A stretch of DNA of 64,000 bases from Amycolatopsis jejuensis (GCF_000717335.1 NZ_JNYZ01000012.1:248001-312000), one strand, 5' to 3'. Counted from the stretch's first letter, positions 34,066-43,224 are shown. Notes: a model not told the origin generated them from the letters alone. Numbers and translations are program-made.

Positions 34066-35370
34066 GTGAGCACTGGCACCGAGCAGTCCAAGGTTTGGTT
34101 CGAACGCGCGAAGGCGGCCGTCCCGGGCGGGGTGAACTCGCCGGTGCGGGCCTTCAACTCGGTCGGCGGGACACCGCGGTTCATGGTGCGCGGCGAGGGT
34201 CCCCACCTGTGGGACGCCGACGGCAACCGCTACGTCGACCTCGTCTCCTCGTGGGGCCCGATGATCCTCGGGCACGCGCATCCGAAGGTGGTGGCCGCCG
34301 CGCGCGCGGCGGCGGAGAACGGGCTTTCCTTCGGCACGCCGACCACCGGCGAGGTCGAGCTCGCCGAGGAGATCATCGGCCGGGTCGCGCCGGTCGAGCA
34401 GGTCCGGCTGGTCAACTCGGGCACCGAGGCCACGATGAGCGCCATCCGGCTCGCCCGCGGGTTCACCGGGCGCGCCAAGGTCGTGAAGTTTGCCGGGTGT
34501 TACCACGGGCACGTCGACGCGCTGCTTGCGCAAGCCGGGTCCGGCGTCGCGACCCTCGGGCTGCCGACCTCGCCCGGCGTCACCGGCGCGCAGGCCGCGG
34601 ACACCATCGTGCTGCCGTACAACGACCTCGACGCGGTCCGGAAGTCCTTCGCGGACAACGAGGGCCAGATTGCCGCGGTGATCACCGAAGCGGCGGCGGG
34701 CAACATGGGCGCGGTGCCGCCGGACCCGGGGTTCAACGCCGCTCTTCGCGACATTGCGCACGAAAACGGTGCGCTGCTCGTCATGGACGAGGTGATGACC
34801 GGTTTCCGCGTCTCGCACGCTGGCTGGTTCGGCCTCGAAGGCGTGGCCGGTGACCTGTACACGTTCGGCAAGGTGATGTCGGGCGGCCTGCCTGCGGCGG
34901 CGTTCGGTGGCCGCGCGGACGTCATGGCGAAGCTCGCTCCAGGTGGTCCCGTCTACCAAGCGGGCACGCTGTCCGGTAACCCGGTCGCTGTTGCCGCTGG
35001 TCTCACCGCGCTGCGCGAAGCTGGCGAAGGCGTGTACGCGAAGCTCGACGCCAACGCGAAGCGGCTCGGCGGGCTTTTCTCGGACGTGCTGGGCGAAGCA
35101 GGCGTAACGCACACTGTGCAGTTCGCGGGCAACCTGCTGAGCGTCTTCTTCACCGACAAGCCCGTACGCAACTACGCGGACGCGCAGGCCACGGAAACCT
35201 GGCGCTTCCCGGCGTTCTTCCACGCTCTGCTCGACGGAGGCGTGTACCCGCCGCCGAGCGCGTACGAAGCGTGGTTCGTTAACGCTGCAATGGACGACGA
35301 AGCCTTCGGCGTCATCGAAGCCGCGCTCCCCGCAGCAGCGCGCGCGGCAGCTGAGGCGGTACACCCGTGA
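34066..35370 (+). CDS. hemL: Glutamate-1-semialdehyde 2,1-aminomutase
   Basis: 434 residues from GTG 34066. PLP binds Lys269 in [14 protein letters not shown]; other marks are [52 protein letters not shown] and [10 protein letters not shown]. It converts the HemA product into 5-aminolevulinate. GAGACT lies 6 nt before the GTG and may be a leaderless -10. The stop overlaps the phosphatase start by 4 bases, opening a hemL-to-ccsA run that is syntenic with Rv0524-Rv0529. Confidence 0.96.
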   Translation: MSTGTEQSKVWFERAKAAVPGGVNSPVRAFNSVGGTPRFMVRGEGPHLWDADGNRYVDLVSSWGPMILGHAHPKVVAAARAAAENGLSFGTPTTGEVELAEEIIGRVAPVEQVRLVNSGTEATMSAIRLARGFTGRAKVVKFAGCYHGHVDALLAQAGSGVATLGLPTSPGVTGAQAADTIVLPYNDLDAVRKSFADNEGQIAAVITEAAAGNMGAVPPDPGFNAALRDIAHENGALLVMDEVMTGFRVSHAGWFGLEGVAGDLYTFGKVMSGGLPAAAFGGRADVMAKLAPGGPVYQAGTLSGNPVAVAAGLTALREAGEGVYAKLDANAKRLGGLFSDVLGEAGVTHTVQFAGNLLSVFFTDKPVRNYADAQATETWRFPAFFHALLDGGVYPPPSAYEAWFVNAAMDDEAFGVIEAALPAAARAAAEAVHP

Positions 35371-35993
35371 CGACAGTCGTTCACTTGCTGCGGCACGGCG
35401 AAGTCCACAACCCCGAGAAGATCCTGTACGGGCGGCTCGCGAACTTCCGCCTGTCCGAGCGCGGACAGCGGCAGGCGCTCACTGTCGCGGAGGCGGTGGC
35501 CGGGCACGACCTTGCGCACGTCGTCGCTTCGCCGCTTCAGCGCGCGCAGGAAACCGCTGCACCCATCGCAGGTGCACACCGTCTCGACATCGCCACTGAC
35601 GACGGTCTCATCGAAGCGGCCAACGTCTTCGAAGGACAGCGCGTCGCGGTCGGTGACGGTGCGCTGAAGCAGCCAAAAGCGTGGCCGCACCTGCTGAATC
35701 CGTTCAAGCCGTCGTGGGGTGAGCCGTACATCGAGATTGCGCACCGCATGCTCGGCGCGGTCCACCGTGCGCGCGAAAAGGCCGAAGGGCGCGAAGCGCT
35801 GTGCGTGTCGCACCAGCTGCCGATCTGGACCCTGCGGCGGTTCCTGGAGTCCAAGCGGCTGTGGCATGACCCGCGTCGCCGTCAGTGCTCGCTCGCGTCG
35901 CTCACCAGCCTGGTGTTCGACGGCGAGAAGCTGTTGGAGATCGTGTACAGCGAGCCGGCCGGGACGACGGACCCCAAGGTGACGGGCGCATGA
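35367..35993 (+). CDS. Histidine phosphatase (phosphoglycerate mutase-like) family protein
   Basis: 208 residues. The catalytic [10 protein letters not shown] motif is at the N-terminus, [14 protein letters not shown] supplies the second Arg, and CVSHQLPIW the second His. It corresponds to Rv0525 between hemL and the thioredoxin-like gene; the substrate is unknown. The GTG overlaps the hemL stop, and its own stop overlaps resA (ATGA). Confidence 0.85.
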   Translation: MTTVVHLLRHGEVHNPEKILYGRLANFRLSERGQRQALTVAEAVAGHDLAHVVASPLQRAQETAAPIAGAHRLDIATDDGLIEAANVFEGQRVAVGDGALKQPKAWPHLLNPFKPSWGEPYIEIAHRMLGAVHRAREKAEGREALCVSHQLPIWTLRRFLESKRLWHDPRRRQCSLASLTSLVFDGEKLLEIVYSEPAGTTDPKVTGA

Positions 35994-36577
35994 AACGCCT
36001 GGCCGGGGTGCTGCTGGCAGCTGCGCTGGCCGTAACGGGCTGTTCCACCGGCAAGGACGCGGTGGAGCAGGGCGGCTCCTTCAGCTTCGTTGCGCCGGGC
36101 GGCCAGGTCGATATCACGTACCCGGTGAACGAGCGCCAGAAAGCCCCGACGCTGTCCGGCGACGACCTGATGAACGAGGGCAAACAGCTGTCGCTCGCGG
36201 ACTTCCCCGGCAAGGCGATGGTGGTCAACCTGTGGGGCCAGTGGTGCGGCCCGTGCCGCGCGGAGGCGCCGGAACTGGAGAAGGCGAGCAAACAGCTCGA
36301 ACCGCTCGGCGCGCAGGTCATCGGGCTCGACGTGCGCGACCCGGCGCGCAAGGTGGCCCAGGACTTCGTCCGCGACCGCGGGCTCACGTACCCGTCGATC
36401 TGGGACCCGTCCGGACGCGTGCTGCTGCAGCTGGCCGGATACCCGCGCAACATGATCCCGTCGACGATCGTGCTGGACAAACAACACCGGGTCGCCGCGG
36501 TCTTCCTGCGCCCGGTGCTCGCCGCCGACCTGATGCCGCTGATGCAACGGCTGAGCGCGGAGCAGTCCGGGACTTAG
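35990..36577 (+). CDS. ResA/TlpA-type thioredoxin-like lipoprotein
   Basis: 195 residues. The signal peptide ends in a lipobox (AVTGC, Cys18). The thioredoxin fold has Cys86 and Cys89 in WGQWCGPCRAE and a cis-Pro in RNMIPSTIVLD. It probably reduces apocytochrome c haem-binding cysteines outside the membrane, taking electrons from CcdA encoded next. It is syntenic with Rv0526. Confidence 0.9.
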   Translation: MKRLAGVLLAAALAVTGCSTGKDAVEQGGSFSFVAPGGQVDITYPVNERQKAPTLSGDDLMNEGKQLSLADFPGKAMVVNLWGQWCGPCRAEAPELEKASKQLEPLGAQVIGLDVRDPARKVAQDFVRDRGLTYPSIWDPSGRVLLQLAGYPRNMIPSTIVLDKQHRVAAVFLRPVLAADLMPLMQRLSAEQSGT

Positions 36578-36645
36578 GTCCCGGTTCCGGGGGTGGCGTA
36601 GGTCCTGTGCGCAGGCCCCGCCCGCCTCACGTCCAGCTCACTGCC

Positions 36646-36651
36646 TACTCT
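36646..36651 (+). promoter_or_regulatory. Leaderless -10 element of ccdA (TACTCT)
   Basis: TACTCT ends 7 nt before GTG 36659, suggesting an internal promoter inside the cytochrome c maturation cluster. Confidence 0.45.
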
Positions 36652-36658
36652 CACATGC

Positions 36659-37432
36659 GTGAACTCCGTGTCCGAGCTGGCGATCTCCGGGCCGCTGCTG
36701 CTCGCCGCGGGGGTTGCGCTGGTGGCCGGGGCCATCTCGTTCGCGTCGCCGTGTGTGGTGCCGCTCGTGCCCGGATATCTGGCGTACCTCGCGGCGCTCG
36801 TCGGCGCCGACGCCCCGGCCGTGCGCGACGGCGAGGAGCGCAAGAAGGGCCGCTACGCCGTCCTCGGCGCGGCGGGCCTCTTCGTGCTCGGGTTCACCGT
36901 GGTGTTCGTCGCGACGCTGGGCACGCTCGTCTGGCTCGCCGACACCCTGCTGCTCAACGAAGACCTCCTGCAGCGCATCGGCGGCGTCCTCACCATTGCC
37001 ATGGCGATGGTGTTCCTCGGCTGGATTCCCGGGCTGCAGCGCGAGTTCCGGTCGCATCGCGTACCCGGCGGCGGCCTGTGGGGCGCGCCGGTGCTCGGTG
37101 CGGTCTTCGGCCTCGGCTGGACCCCGTGCATCGGCCCGACGCTCTCCGCGGTCACCAGCCTCGCCAGTGCCACCGGCGGAGCCGCGGTGCGCGGGTACGT
37201 GCTGGTGCTCGTCTACTGCCTCGGCCTCGGCGTCCCGTTCCTGCTCATCGCGCTCGGCGCCCGCTGGGCCGTGCGGGCCACCGACTGGCTCCGCCGCAAC
37301 GGCCGCCGCGTGCAGATCGTCGGCGGGGTGCTGCTGATGGTGGTCGGGATCCTGCTGGTCACCGGGCTGTGGGGGGACGTCATGGGCTGGCTCCGCAACT
37401 CCGTCGCCGCTGATCTCGAGCTGCCACTGTGA
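36659..37432 (+). CDS. ccdA: Cytochrome c biogenesis protein CcdA
   Basis: 257 residues, six membrane helices. The two redox Cys are in SFASPCVVPLVPGYLAYL and GWTPCIGPTLSAV. It carries reducing power across the membrane to the ResA-like protein. It is syntenic with Rv0527, and the stop overlaps resB by 4 bases (GTGA). Confidence 0.94.
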   Translation: MNSVSELAISGPLLLAAGVALVAGAISFASPCVVPLVPGYLAYLAALVGADAPAVRDGEERKKGRYAVLGAAGLFVLGFTVVFVATLGTLVWLADTLLLNEDLLQRIGGVLTIAMAMVFLGWIPGLQREFRSHRVPGGGLWGAPVLGAVFGLGWTPCIGPTLSAVTSLASATGGAAVRGYVLVLVYCLGLGVPFLLIALGARWAVRATDWLRRNGRRVQIVGGVLLMVVGILLVTGLWGDVMGWLRNSVAADLELPL

Positions 37433-39033
37433 CCACCACCGAAGCGCCTCCGAGAGACCCGGAGCACCCATACCGGCCTTCGCTGGGCAAGCAGGTACTG
37501 GCGTTCCTTCGCAACACCTGGCGCGGCCTAACGTCCATGCGCACGGCGTTGGTTCTGCTGTTCCTTCTCGCGCTCGCCGCGCTGCCCGGCGCGTTGCTGC
37601 CACAGCGGCGGCTGAACGTGAGCAAGGTCAACGAGTACATCTCTTCGCACGGCTGGTGGGGGTCGCTGCTGGACAAGCTGGAGTTTTACGACGTCTACTC
37701 CAGCGTCTGGTTCTCCGCGATCTACCTGCTGCTGATGATCTCTCTCGTCGGCTGTCTCACGCCGCGCAGCTTCGAGTACGTGAAGCAGATGCGCGCGAAG
37801 CCGGTGCTGACGCCGCGCAACCTCGCGCGCATGCCGCACCATCGGATCGCGCGCACCGCGCGTACGCCCGAAGCGATCCGCGAGGACGTACGCAAGCAGC
37901 TGTCCGGCTGGCGGCGCGTCGAGCGCGAAGAGGACGACGGCTTCAGCGTGTCCGCGGAGCGCGGCTATCTTCGCGAGACCGGCAACCTGCTTTTCCACTT
38001 CGGCATGCTCGGCCTGATCATCTTCTTCGCCCTCGGGAAGCTGTACAGCTACGAGGGTCAGGTCATCGTGCAGGCCAACGGCGGGCAGTTCTGCAACTCG
38101 GGCATCTACAACTACGACTCGTTCGAGGCCGGCCTGCGCATCGACGGCACCGACCTCGATCCGTTCTGCGTCAAGGTCAACGACTTCACCGCGCGCTACA
38201 CCGCCACGAACCAGGCCGACTACTACCACTCGCACATCGAGTACCAGTCCGGCGCGGACCTGCAGAGCGGCACCTGGCGGCCGTACGACCTCGAGGTCAA
38301 CGAGCCACTGCGCACCGTGGGCGACCGCGTGTACCTGCTGGGCAACGGCTATTCGCCGCAGTTCACCATCACGTTCCCGAACGGTGAGTCGCGCACCCAG
38401 AACACCCAGTGGATGTACAGCAACCCCGCGACGATGCTGTCGGAGGGCGCGACGAAGTTCGACCAGCCCGGCGTCACCGACGAGGTTCAGCGGCGCACCA
38501 AGCAGATCGCGATCACCGGTCTCTTCGCGCCGTCGTCGTTCATCCACGGCGGGGTGCTCACGTCCACCGCACCGCAGCTGGACAAGCCGATGGTCGCGAT
38601 CGACGTCCTGCGCGGCGACCTCGGCCTCGACGCGGGCCGCGGCCAGTCGGTGTTCTCGGTGGACCAGTCCCGTGTCGCCGACGGTCGGCTCAAGCGCGTC
38701 GCGCGGCAGAACCTCGCGGTGGGGCAGGAACTCAAGCTCGACGACGGCACGCGGATCCGCTTCGACGGCGTCAACAAGTGGGTCAACCTGCAGGTCTCGC
38801 ACGATCCGACGCAGGGTTACGTGCTCGGCTTCGCGATCGTGATGTTCGCCGGGCTGGGGGCGTCGCTGCTGGTCAAGCGGCGGCGGGTGTGGGTGCGGGT
38901 GCGGCGGGGCGAGGACGGCAGCGCGAGTACGGTGATCGAGGTCGCCGGGCTCGCGCGCACGGATCAGGCCGGATACGGCGAAGAATTCCAGCGGATCAGC
39001 GAACGGCTGGTCACGGGCCGGAAGGGCAGCTGA
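37429..39033 (+). CDS. resB: Cytochrome c biogenesis protein ResB
   Basis: 534 residues. Membrane helices lie near 38-55, 98-115 and 180-200, a large extracytoplasmic domain spans about 205-455, and a last helix is at about 462-480. Supporting segments are SMRTALVLLFLLALAALPGALLPQ, LLFHFGMLGLIIFFALGKL and GYVLGFAIVMFAGLGASLLVKRRRVWVRV. ResB and CcsA form the System II haem lyase that attaches haem to cytochromes c. It is followed 3 bases later by ccsA. Confidence 0.93.
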   Translation: MTTTEAPPRDPEHPYRPSLGKQVLAFLRNTWRGLTSMRTALVLLFLLALAALPGALLPQRRLNVSKVNEYISSHGWWGSLLDKLEFYDVYSSVWFSAIYLLLMISLVGCLTPRSFEYVKQMRAKPVLTPRNLARMPHHRIARTARTPEAIREDVRKQLSGWRRVEREEDDGFSVSAERGYLRETGNLLFHFGMLGLIIFFALGKLYSYEGQVIVQANGGQFCNSGIYNYDSFEAGLRIDGTDLDPFCVKVNDFTARYTATNQADYYHSHIEYQSGADLQSGTWRPYDLEVNEPLRTVGDRVYLLGNGYSPQFTITFPNGESRTQNTQWMYSNPATMLSEGATKFDQPGVTDEVQRRTKQIAITGLFAPSSFIHGGVLTSTAPQLDKPMVAIDVLRGDLGLDAGRGQSVFSVDQSRVADGRLKRVARQNLAVGQELKLDDGTRIRFDGVNKWVNLQVSHDPTQGYVLGFAIVMFAGLGASLLVKRRRVWVRVRRGEDGSASTVIEVAGLARTDQAGYGEEFQRISERLVTGRKGS

Positions 39034-39036
39034 GGC

Positions 39037-40008
39037 ATGGAGATCAACGAGACTCTCTCGCAGTACAGCGACCTGCTGTACACCACGACAGTCGCGATTT
39101 ATGTGCTGGCGTTGCTGTTCTCGCTGTTCGAGCAGGCCTTCGGGGCGAAGGGCCGCCGGGCGGCGGAGCGCAGCAAGCAGCGGGTGCTGGTGGGCTCGGG
39201 TGGTCTGGAGGACGCCGACGCGCCGGTGGAGCCCGAGGCCCCGCGCGAGATCGGCCGTCCCGAGCGGATCGGCCGGATGGGCGCGGCGCTGCTCGTGCTC
39301 GGCGCGCTGCTGCAGCTGTCGGCGATCGTGCTGCGCGGGTTCGCGGTGCACCGGGCGCCGTGGGGCAACATGTACGAGTACGGGATGGCGGTCACGTTCA
39401 TCACCGTCGTGGCCTGGCTCGTGGTGATCAAGAAGTTCCCGGTCCGCCACCTCACCGGGTTCCTGCTGCTGCCCGTCGTGATCCTGATGTTCATCAACGG
39501 CACGCTGCTGTACACGGTGGCCGCGCCGGTCGTGCCCGCGCTGCAGTCGTACTGGCTCGTGATCCACGTGTCGGCCGCGATCATCGGGTCCGGCGTGTTC
39601 CTGGTGCCGGGCGTGGCGAGCACGCTGTACCTGTTCCGCACCGCGCACGACCGCAACCCGGCGAAGTTCGCGCGCTTCGGCCCGAAGCTGCCCGCCGCCG
39701 ACGTGCTCGACCGGATCGCGTACCGGGCCACCATCGTCGCGTTCCCGATCTTCACCTTCGGCGTGCTGTGCGGTGCGGTGTGGGCCGAGGCCGCGTGGGG
39801 CCGGTTCTGGGGCTGGGACCCGAAGGAGACGGTCGCCTTCATCGCGTGGGTCATCTACGCCGCGTACCTGCACTCGCGGGCGACGGCAGGCTGGCGGGGG
39901 AAGCGGGCCGCCGTGATCAACGTCGTCGGTTTCGCGGCGACGATCTTCAACCTCTTTTTTGTGAACTTGGTGACAGTCGGGCTGCATTCCTACGCCGGGG
40001 TGAGCTGA
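39037..40008 (+). CDS. ccsA: Cytochrome c biogenesis protein CcsA/ResC (haem lyase subunit)
   Basis: 323 residues, about eight membrane helices. The haem-handling WWD-type motif is WGRFWGWDPKETVAFIAWV; conserved His residues lie in VIHVSAAIIG and AAYLHSRAT. It works with ResB. It is syntenic with Rv0529 and ends the hemL-ccsA run. Confidence 0.94.
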   Translation: MEINETLSQYSDLLYTTTVAIYVLALLFSLFEQAFGAKGRRAAERSKQRVLVGSGGLEDADAPVEPEAPREIGRPERIGRMGAALLVLGALLQLSAIVLRGFAVHRAPWGNMYEYGMAVTFITVVAWLVVIKKFPVRHLTGFLLLPVVILMFINGTLLYTVAAPVVPALQSYWLVIHVSAAIIGSGVFLVPGVASTLYLFRTAHDRNPAKFARFGPKLPAADVLDRIAYRATIVAFPIFTFGVLCGAVWAEAAWGRFWGWDPKETVAFIAWVIYAAYLHSRATAGWRGKRAAVINVVGFAATIFNLFFVNLVTVGLHSYAGVS

Positions 40009-40093
40009 GCGGGGGTCCGCGCGCTCGAAGTGGCTCCGAGGCGACTACCTTCGTCACCAGGTGCCCTTCGACGTACGCGGGAGGTAGGCAACG

Positions 40094-41365
40094 GTGACCG
40101 GACCCAGTGAAGAGACTGCCGGGGAGAAGCAGTCCGACCAGGCCCAGGAACCGGCTGCCCTGTACTCCGAGGAGCGCACCGATTCGGCGCCGCACCCGGG
40201 CACCGGACCGTACGACGCGCAGCCGACGCAGGTCGTCCCGACCCCGGCCGACAAACCTGCCGGGGGATACCAGCCGCTGCCGCAGCCGGGTGGCTACCAG
40301 CCTGCGTACGACCACAATCTGCCGCCGCTGCAGCCGCCTGCCGAGTCGGGGTTCAACGGGTATCAGCCTGCTCCGCAGGGCGGCTATCAGCCGGTGGCGA
40401 CGGCCGCTCCGGCGGCGGCTGCGGCGGCGTTGCCTCAGCCGGCGGACGAGCTGGCCACCGCACACTTGGTGAAGCAGCAGAAGCGGACGCCGCAGTCGGG
40501 CTGGCGCAAGGCGGTCTACCTGGGGTCCGGCAAGCTGATCAACCCGGGCGAGAGCCCCGCGGACGCGCGCCGCCGGGAGCTGATCGCGCGGGTCAATCAG
40601 CCGCTGCGAGGGTGCTACAAGATCGCGATGCTGAGCCTCAAGGGCGGCGTCGGCAAGACCACCACCACGACCACGCTGGGCGCGACGTTCGCGTCCCTGC
40701 GCGGCGACCGCGTGGTGGCGGTCGATGCGAACCCGGACCGCGGGACGCTGTCGCAGAAGATCGCCATCGAGACCACCGCGACCGTCCGGCATCTGCTGCG
40801 GGACGCGGACAAGATCACGCGCTACAGCGACGTGCGTTCGTACACGTCACAGGGCTCGAGCCGGTTGGAAATCCTGGCGAGCGAGCAGGACCCGGCGGTG
40901 TCGGAGGCGTTCTCGGAGACCGACTACCGGCGCACGGTCAACCTGCTGGAGCACTTCTACAACATCGTGCTCACCGACTGCGGCACCGGCCTGATGCATT
41001 CGGCGATGAAGGGCGTGCTGGACGTCGCGGACGCGCTGGTGGTGGTGTCGTCGGGCTCGGTGGACGGGGCCCGCAGCGCCTCGGCAACGCTGGACTGGCT
41101 GGAGGCGCACGGCTACGGCGACCTGGTGAAACGCTCGGTGGTCGTGATCAACTCGGTGCGCCCGAAGGGCAGTTCGGTCGACCTGGACAAGCTGACCGCC
41201 CACTTCGGCGCCAAGGTACGAGCGGTCTGCCGCATCCCGTTCGACGCCCATCTGGAAGAAGGCGCGGAAATCGAACTGGAACGCCTGGCGGGCGACACCC
41301 GGCTGTCGTTGCTGGAACTGGCGGCAACGGTGGCGGACGGCTTTGGGGGGCAGCAGTACCGCTGA
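40094..41365 (+). CDS. MinD/ParA-like ATPase with GYQP-repeat N-terminus
   Basis: 423 residues. The first ~125 are disordered and contain four GYQP repeats in a Pro/Gln-rich stretch. A basic linker (RTPQSGWRKAVYLGSGKLINPGES) leads to a SIMIBI ATPase with a deviant Walker A (MLSLKGGVGKTTTTTTLG) and VVAVDANPD. It matches Rv0530 in position and resembles the ATPases found with type VII secretion (EspI-like), though no ESX genes are nearby. Its role is unknown. GGGAGGT lies 8 nt before the GTG. The 3' end joins a tandem duplication. Confidence 0.82.
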   Translation: MTGPSEETAGEKQSDQAQEPAALYSEERTDSAPHPGTGPYDAQPTQVVPTPADKPAGGYQPLPQPGGYQPAYDHNLPPLQPPAESGFNGYQPAPQGGYQPVATAAPAAAAAALPQPADELATAHLVKQQKRTPQSGWRKAVYLGSGKLINPGESPADARRRELIARVNQPLRGCYKIAMLSLKGGVGKTTTTTTLGATFASLRGDRVVAVDANPDRGTLSQKIAIETTATVRHLLRDADKITRYSDVRSYTSQGSSRLEILASEQDPAVSEAFSETDYRRTVNLLEHFYNIVLTDCGTGLMHSAMKGVLDVADALVVVSSGSVDGARSASATLDWLEAHGYGDLVKRSVVVINSVRPKGSSVDLDKLTAHFGAKVRAVCRIPFDAHLEEGAEIELERLAGDTRLSLLELAATVADGFGGQQYR

Positions 41366-41502
41366 GGCGGGTCAGGATTCGCTGTCCTCGGTGGCTAGCG
41401 GGCTGGCGCGGGGGGCCGGGTTAGGGAATCGCCGTTTTCGGTGGCCAGCGGCTTTGGCGGGCTGCTGCGCGGGGCCGGGTCAGGAATCGCCATCTTCGGT
41501 GG
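41339..41502. repeat. Three-unit tandem repeat across convergent gene ends
   Basis: Units start at 41339, 41400 and 41450 (about 61, 50 and 53 bp). The first covers the stop of the MinD-like gene and the third the stop of the small membrane protein; GGCTTTGG and (G)TCAGGAATCGC then TCGGTGG recur. The arrangement is the same as at 15282: the junction between two converging genes has been duplicated. Confidence 0.75.
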
Positions 41503-41665
41503 GCCGTTTGCGTTGCTCTTCGGAGAGCTTGCGCAGGAAGTCGGGGTCGTCATCGGGGGCGACGGTGGGCCGCCGCTGCGGTACGCCGATGCGCTGGGCG
41601 CCCAATGCCCGCCACAACAGAATGGCGATGGTGATCGCGCCCACCGCGGCGAGCAGAGGAATCAT
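41480..41665 (-). CDS. Small single-span membrane protein (61 aa)
   Basis: 61 residues. A hydrophobic N-terminal helix (MIPLLAAVGAITIAILLWRAL) is followed by a charged tail with DDDPDFLRKLSEEQRK. The pattern of one membrane helix plus an acidic and basic tail is common among small actinobacterial membrane proteins, and codon usage is normal. No function is known. Its last codons are repeated twice beyond its stop. Confidence 0.7.
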   Translation of the reverse strand: MIPLLAAVGAITIAILLWRALGAQRIGVPQRRPTVAPDDDPDFLRKLSEEQRKRPTEDGDS

Positions 41666-41780
41666 GCCCCGGGTCCTTCCGTCGTACGAGTCCCCAGGTT
41701 AGCCGCAATCCGGCCGCCCGGGGGGAAACGGCCACCGGGCGAGGGACCTCGACGGGGCGAAAAGGCCGGTAGCGCAGGGA

Positions 41781-42086
41781 ATCAGCCCGCTACCGGACAC
41801 GGCGAACCAGCCCGCCCCGGCCGTGGGGAATCGGCGCGCTCGCGGGACGCGGGGAGCCAGCCCGCCCATGGGACGCAGCGAACCAGCCCGCTCCCGGCCG
41901 AGGGGAGTCAGCCTGCCCGTGGGACACAGCGAGCCAGCCCGCCTGCGGTACACCGCGAACCAGCTTCGCCCGTGGGATGCGGGCCAGCCCGCCCGTGGGA
42001 CGCACCGAACCCGGCCCACCTGCGGGATGCGGGGAACCGAGCCTGCCCCCGGCCGTGGCGAACCAGCCCACCCCCGGACGCGGCGA
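41781..42086. repeat. Degenerate tandem array, about 12 units of 25-26 bp
   Basis: Units approximate CCAGCCCGCCCGTGGGACGC followed by GGCGA, with 24-27 bp between starts. They fill most of the gap between bldC and the small membrane protein. Open frames through the array are low-complexity and shift between units, so coding is unlikely. Confidence 0.75.
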
Positions 42087-42153
42087 AGGGTCGTGACCGG
42101 CAAGCGATTCCCTCCGCAAGCGGAGGTCACCCCTTGTCACTCACGACCCTTCG
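42084..42153 (-). terminator. Nested hairpin downstream of bldC
   Basis: CGAAGGGTCGTGA (42084-42096) pairs perfectly with TCACGACCCTTCG (42141-42153). Inside, CCTCCGC and GCGGAGG form a 7-bp stem around AA (42111-42126). It lies 20 bases beyond the bldC stop and probably terminates it. Confidence 0.6.
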
Positions 42154-42173
42154 ACGTCTGAAAGAACCTGCGA

Positions 42174-42386
42174 TCAGACCTTCCGAGCCGGTTCACTCGC
42201 ATCCGTGGTGAGCTCGGCCAGCAGTTCGTTCACCTCGGACTCCCGGAACCTGCGGTGTCCGCCCGGGGTGCGGATCGAGCCGATGCGGCCTGCGGTGGCC
42301 CAGCGGGTCACGGTCTTCGGGTCGACCCGGAACAGTGCGGCCACCTCACCCGGGGTGAGCAACCGTCCGCCCATGGTTGCGGTCAT
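42174..42386 (-). CDS. bldC: Developmental regulator BldC (MerR-type HTH)
   Basis: 70 residues. LLTPGEVAALFRVDPKTVTR, then WATAGRIGSIRTPGGHRRFRESEVNELL, is nearly identical to Streptomyces BldC, a small protein that binds direct repeats cooperatively and holds back development. ATG 42386 has AAGGAGG 7 nt upstream. This is the second BldC-like gene in the window, the other being at 11414. Confidence 0.93.
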   Translation of the reverse strand: MTATMGGRLLTPGEVAALFRVDPKTVTRWATAGRIGSIRTPGGHRRFRESEVNELLAELTTDASEPARKV

Positions 42387-42502
42387 TTTCCGCCTCCTTA
42401 ACGCCCAACTTGCTATACCGGAGGCATCGGGCGGTTTCGCCCGTCGCGCCGGGGTAGCCAACACGGCAATCGTGGCACTTCACCCGTCGGGTACTCGAAC
42501 GG

Positions 42503-42530
42503 TTGTCCTTGGGTAAAGAGCCCTTAAAGT
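42503..42530 (+). promoter_or_regulatory. Sigma-70-like promoter (TTGTCC-16-TAAAGT)
   Basis: TTGTCC (42503-42508) and TAAAGT (42525-42530) are 16 nt apart and followed by an A-rich run. Transcription would start about 200 nt before the lrp gene, giving a long leader or a separate RNA. Confidence 0.35.
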
Positions 42531-42726
42531 GCAAAAAGGACATAACCTCAGGCACTGCAACGCCCGCGCCAAACCTGGGCGCACCCCGTTGACCTGGGCT
42601 TTTGCCCGCGCGAAAGTCGACAGCTGGGTAAAGCCCGGCCAAAGCCACCGGCCGGGCACCATCCCGTCGCGAGGTTGCTGTGATGCAGGAGACAATCCGG
42701 CCTGCACTGCCCGCCACCGGGCACCG

Positions 42727-42732
42727 CATAAT
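42727..42732 (+). promoter_or_regulatory. Leaderless -10 element of the Lrp/AsnC gene (CATAAT)
   Basis: CATAAT ends 7 nt before GTG 42740. This fixes the start as MDQLDRK rather than the ATG at 42731, which lies within the spacer. Confidence 0.5.
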
Positions 42733-42739
42733 GAAGCCC

Positions 42740-43213
42740 GTGGATCAGCTGGACCGGAAGATCATCGCCGCGTTGCGGGTCAACGGGCGGGCCACCTACG
42801 CCGACCTCGGCAGGGCGGTGGGGCTTTCGGCCTCGTCCGTGCACGAGCGCGTCGGCAAGCTCGAGGCGGCGGGCGTGATCACCGGGTACCACGCGATGGT
42901 CGACCCGGGCACGGTCGGTCTCGGGGTCACCGCGCTGGTCGGCATCCATCCCACCGACACCGCCACCGACGAGGACGTCGCCACTGCGCTCGGGGAGCTT
43001 CCCGAGGTCGAGAGCTGTTACGCCGTCGCCGGGGACGAGGCCTTCGTGGTGAAGGTGCGCGTCTCCACCGTCGACGAGCTCGAAGTCACCCTCGGGAGGC
43101 TCCGCCGGATCCCCGGGGTCGGCCGCACGAACACCACCGTCGTGCTGTCCACCCGCTTCGAGGGGCGGCCCAACAACGCGGGCCTGGACGACGGGTCCCC
43201 GGCCGGGGCGTAG
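42740..43213 (+). CDS. Lrp/AsnC family transcriptional regulator
   Basis: 157 residues. It begins MDQLDRKIIAALRVNGRATY, with an AsnC HTH (LGRAVGLSASSVHERVGKLE) and a C-terminal RAM effector domain (VTALVGIHPTDTATDEDVAT...VESCYAVAGDEAFVVKVRVST). It probably senses an amino acid; the Cds1-like desulfhydrase two genes downstream makes cysteine a candidate ligand, by inference only. The start follows leaderless geometry. Confidence 0.88.
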   Translation: MDQLDRKIIAALRVNGRATYADLGRAVGLSASSVHERVGKLEAAGVITGYHAMVDPGTVGLGVTALVGIHPTDTATDEDVATALGELPEVESCYAVAGDEAFVVKVRVSTVDELEVTLGRLRRIPGVGRTNTTVVLSTRFEGRPNNAGLDDGSPAGA

Positions 43214-43216
43214 CCT
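43211..43216 (+). promoter_or_regulatory. Leaderless -10 element (TAGCCT)
   Basis: TAGCCT overlaps the lrp stop codon and ends 8 nt before GTG 43225. Confidence 0.35.
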
Positions 43217-43224
43217 GTTTCGGT

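Larger units (their letters stand above)
42387..42739. other. Divergent intergenic region between bldC and lrp
   Basis: About 350 bases with unusually A/T-rich patches near 42510-42545. It contains a sigma-70-like promoter (annotated), a hairpin CGGGCG-GTTT-CGCCCG near 42428 and a possible second plus-strand promoter (TTGACC 42589, GAAAGT 42612). No convincing ORF is seen. Confidence 0.5.

Noticed and set aside
37528..39987. Long minus-strand open frame opposite resB and ccsA
   Set aside because: His/Arg/Asp-rich shadow of two clear membrane-protein genes, with no family motif or ribosome site.
41690..42210. Pro/Ala-rich frames through the 25-bp array as a coding minisatellite
   Set aside because: The unit length is not a multiple of three and varies from 24 to 27, so any frame is lost between units, and no start or ribosome site fits.
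42529..42730. Open frame upstream of the Lrp/AsnC gene
   Set aside because: Non-family sequence through a promoter-rich region; the leaderless -10 at 42727 explains the real start.
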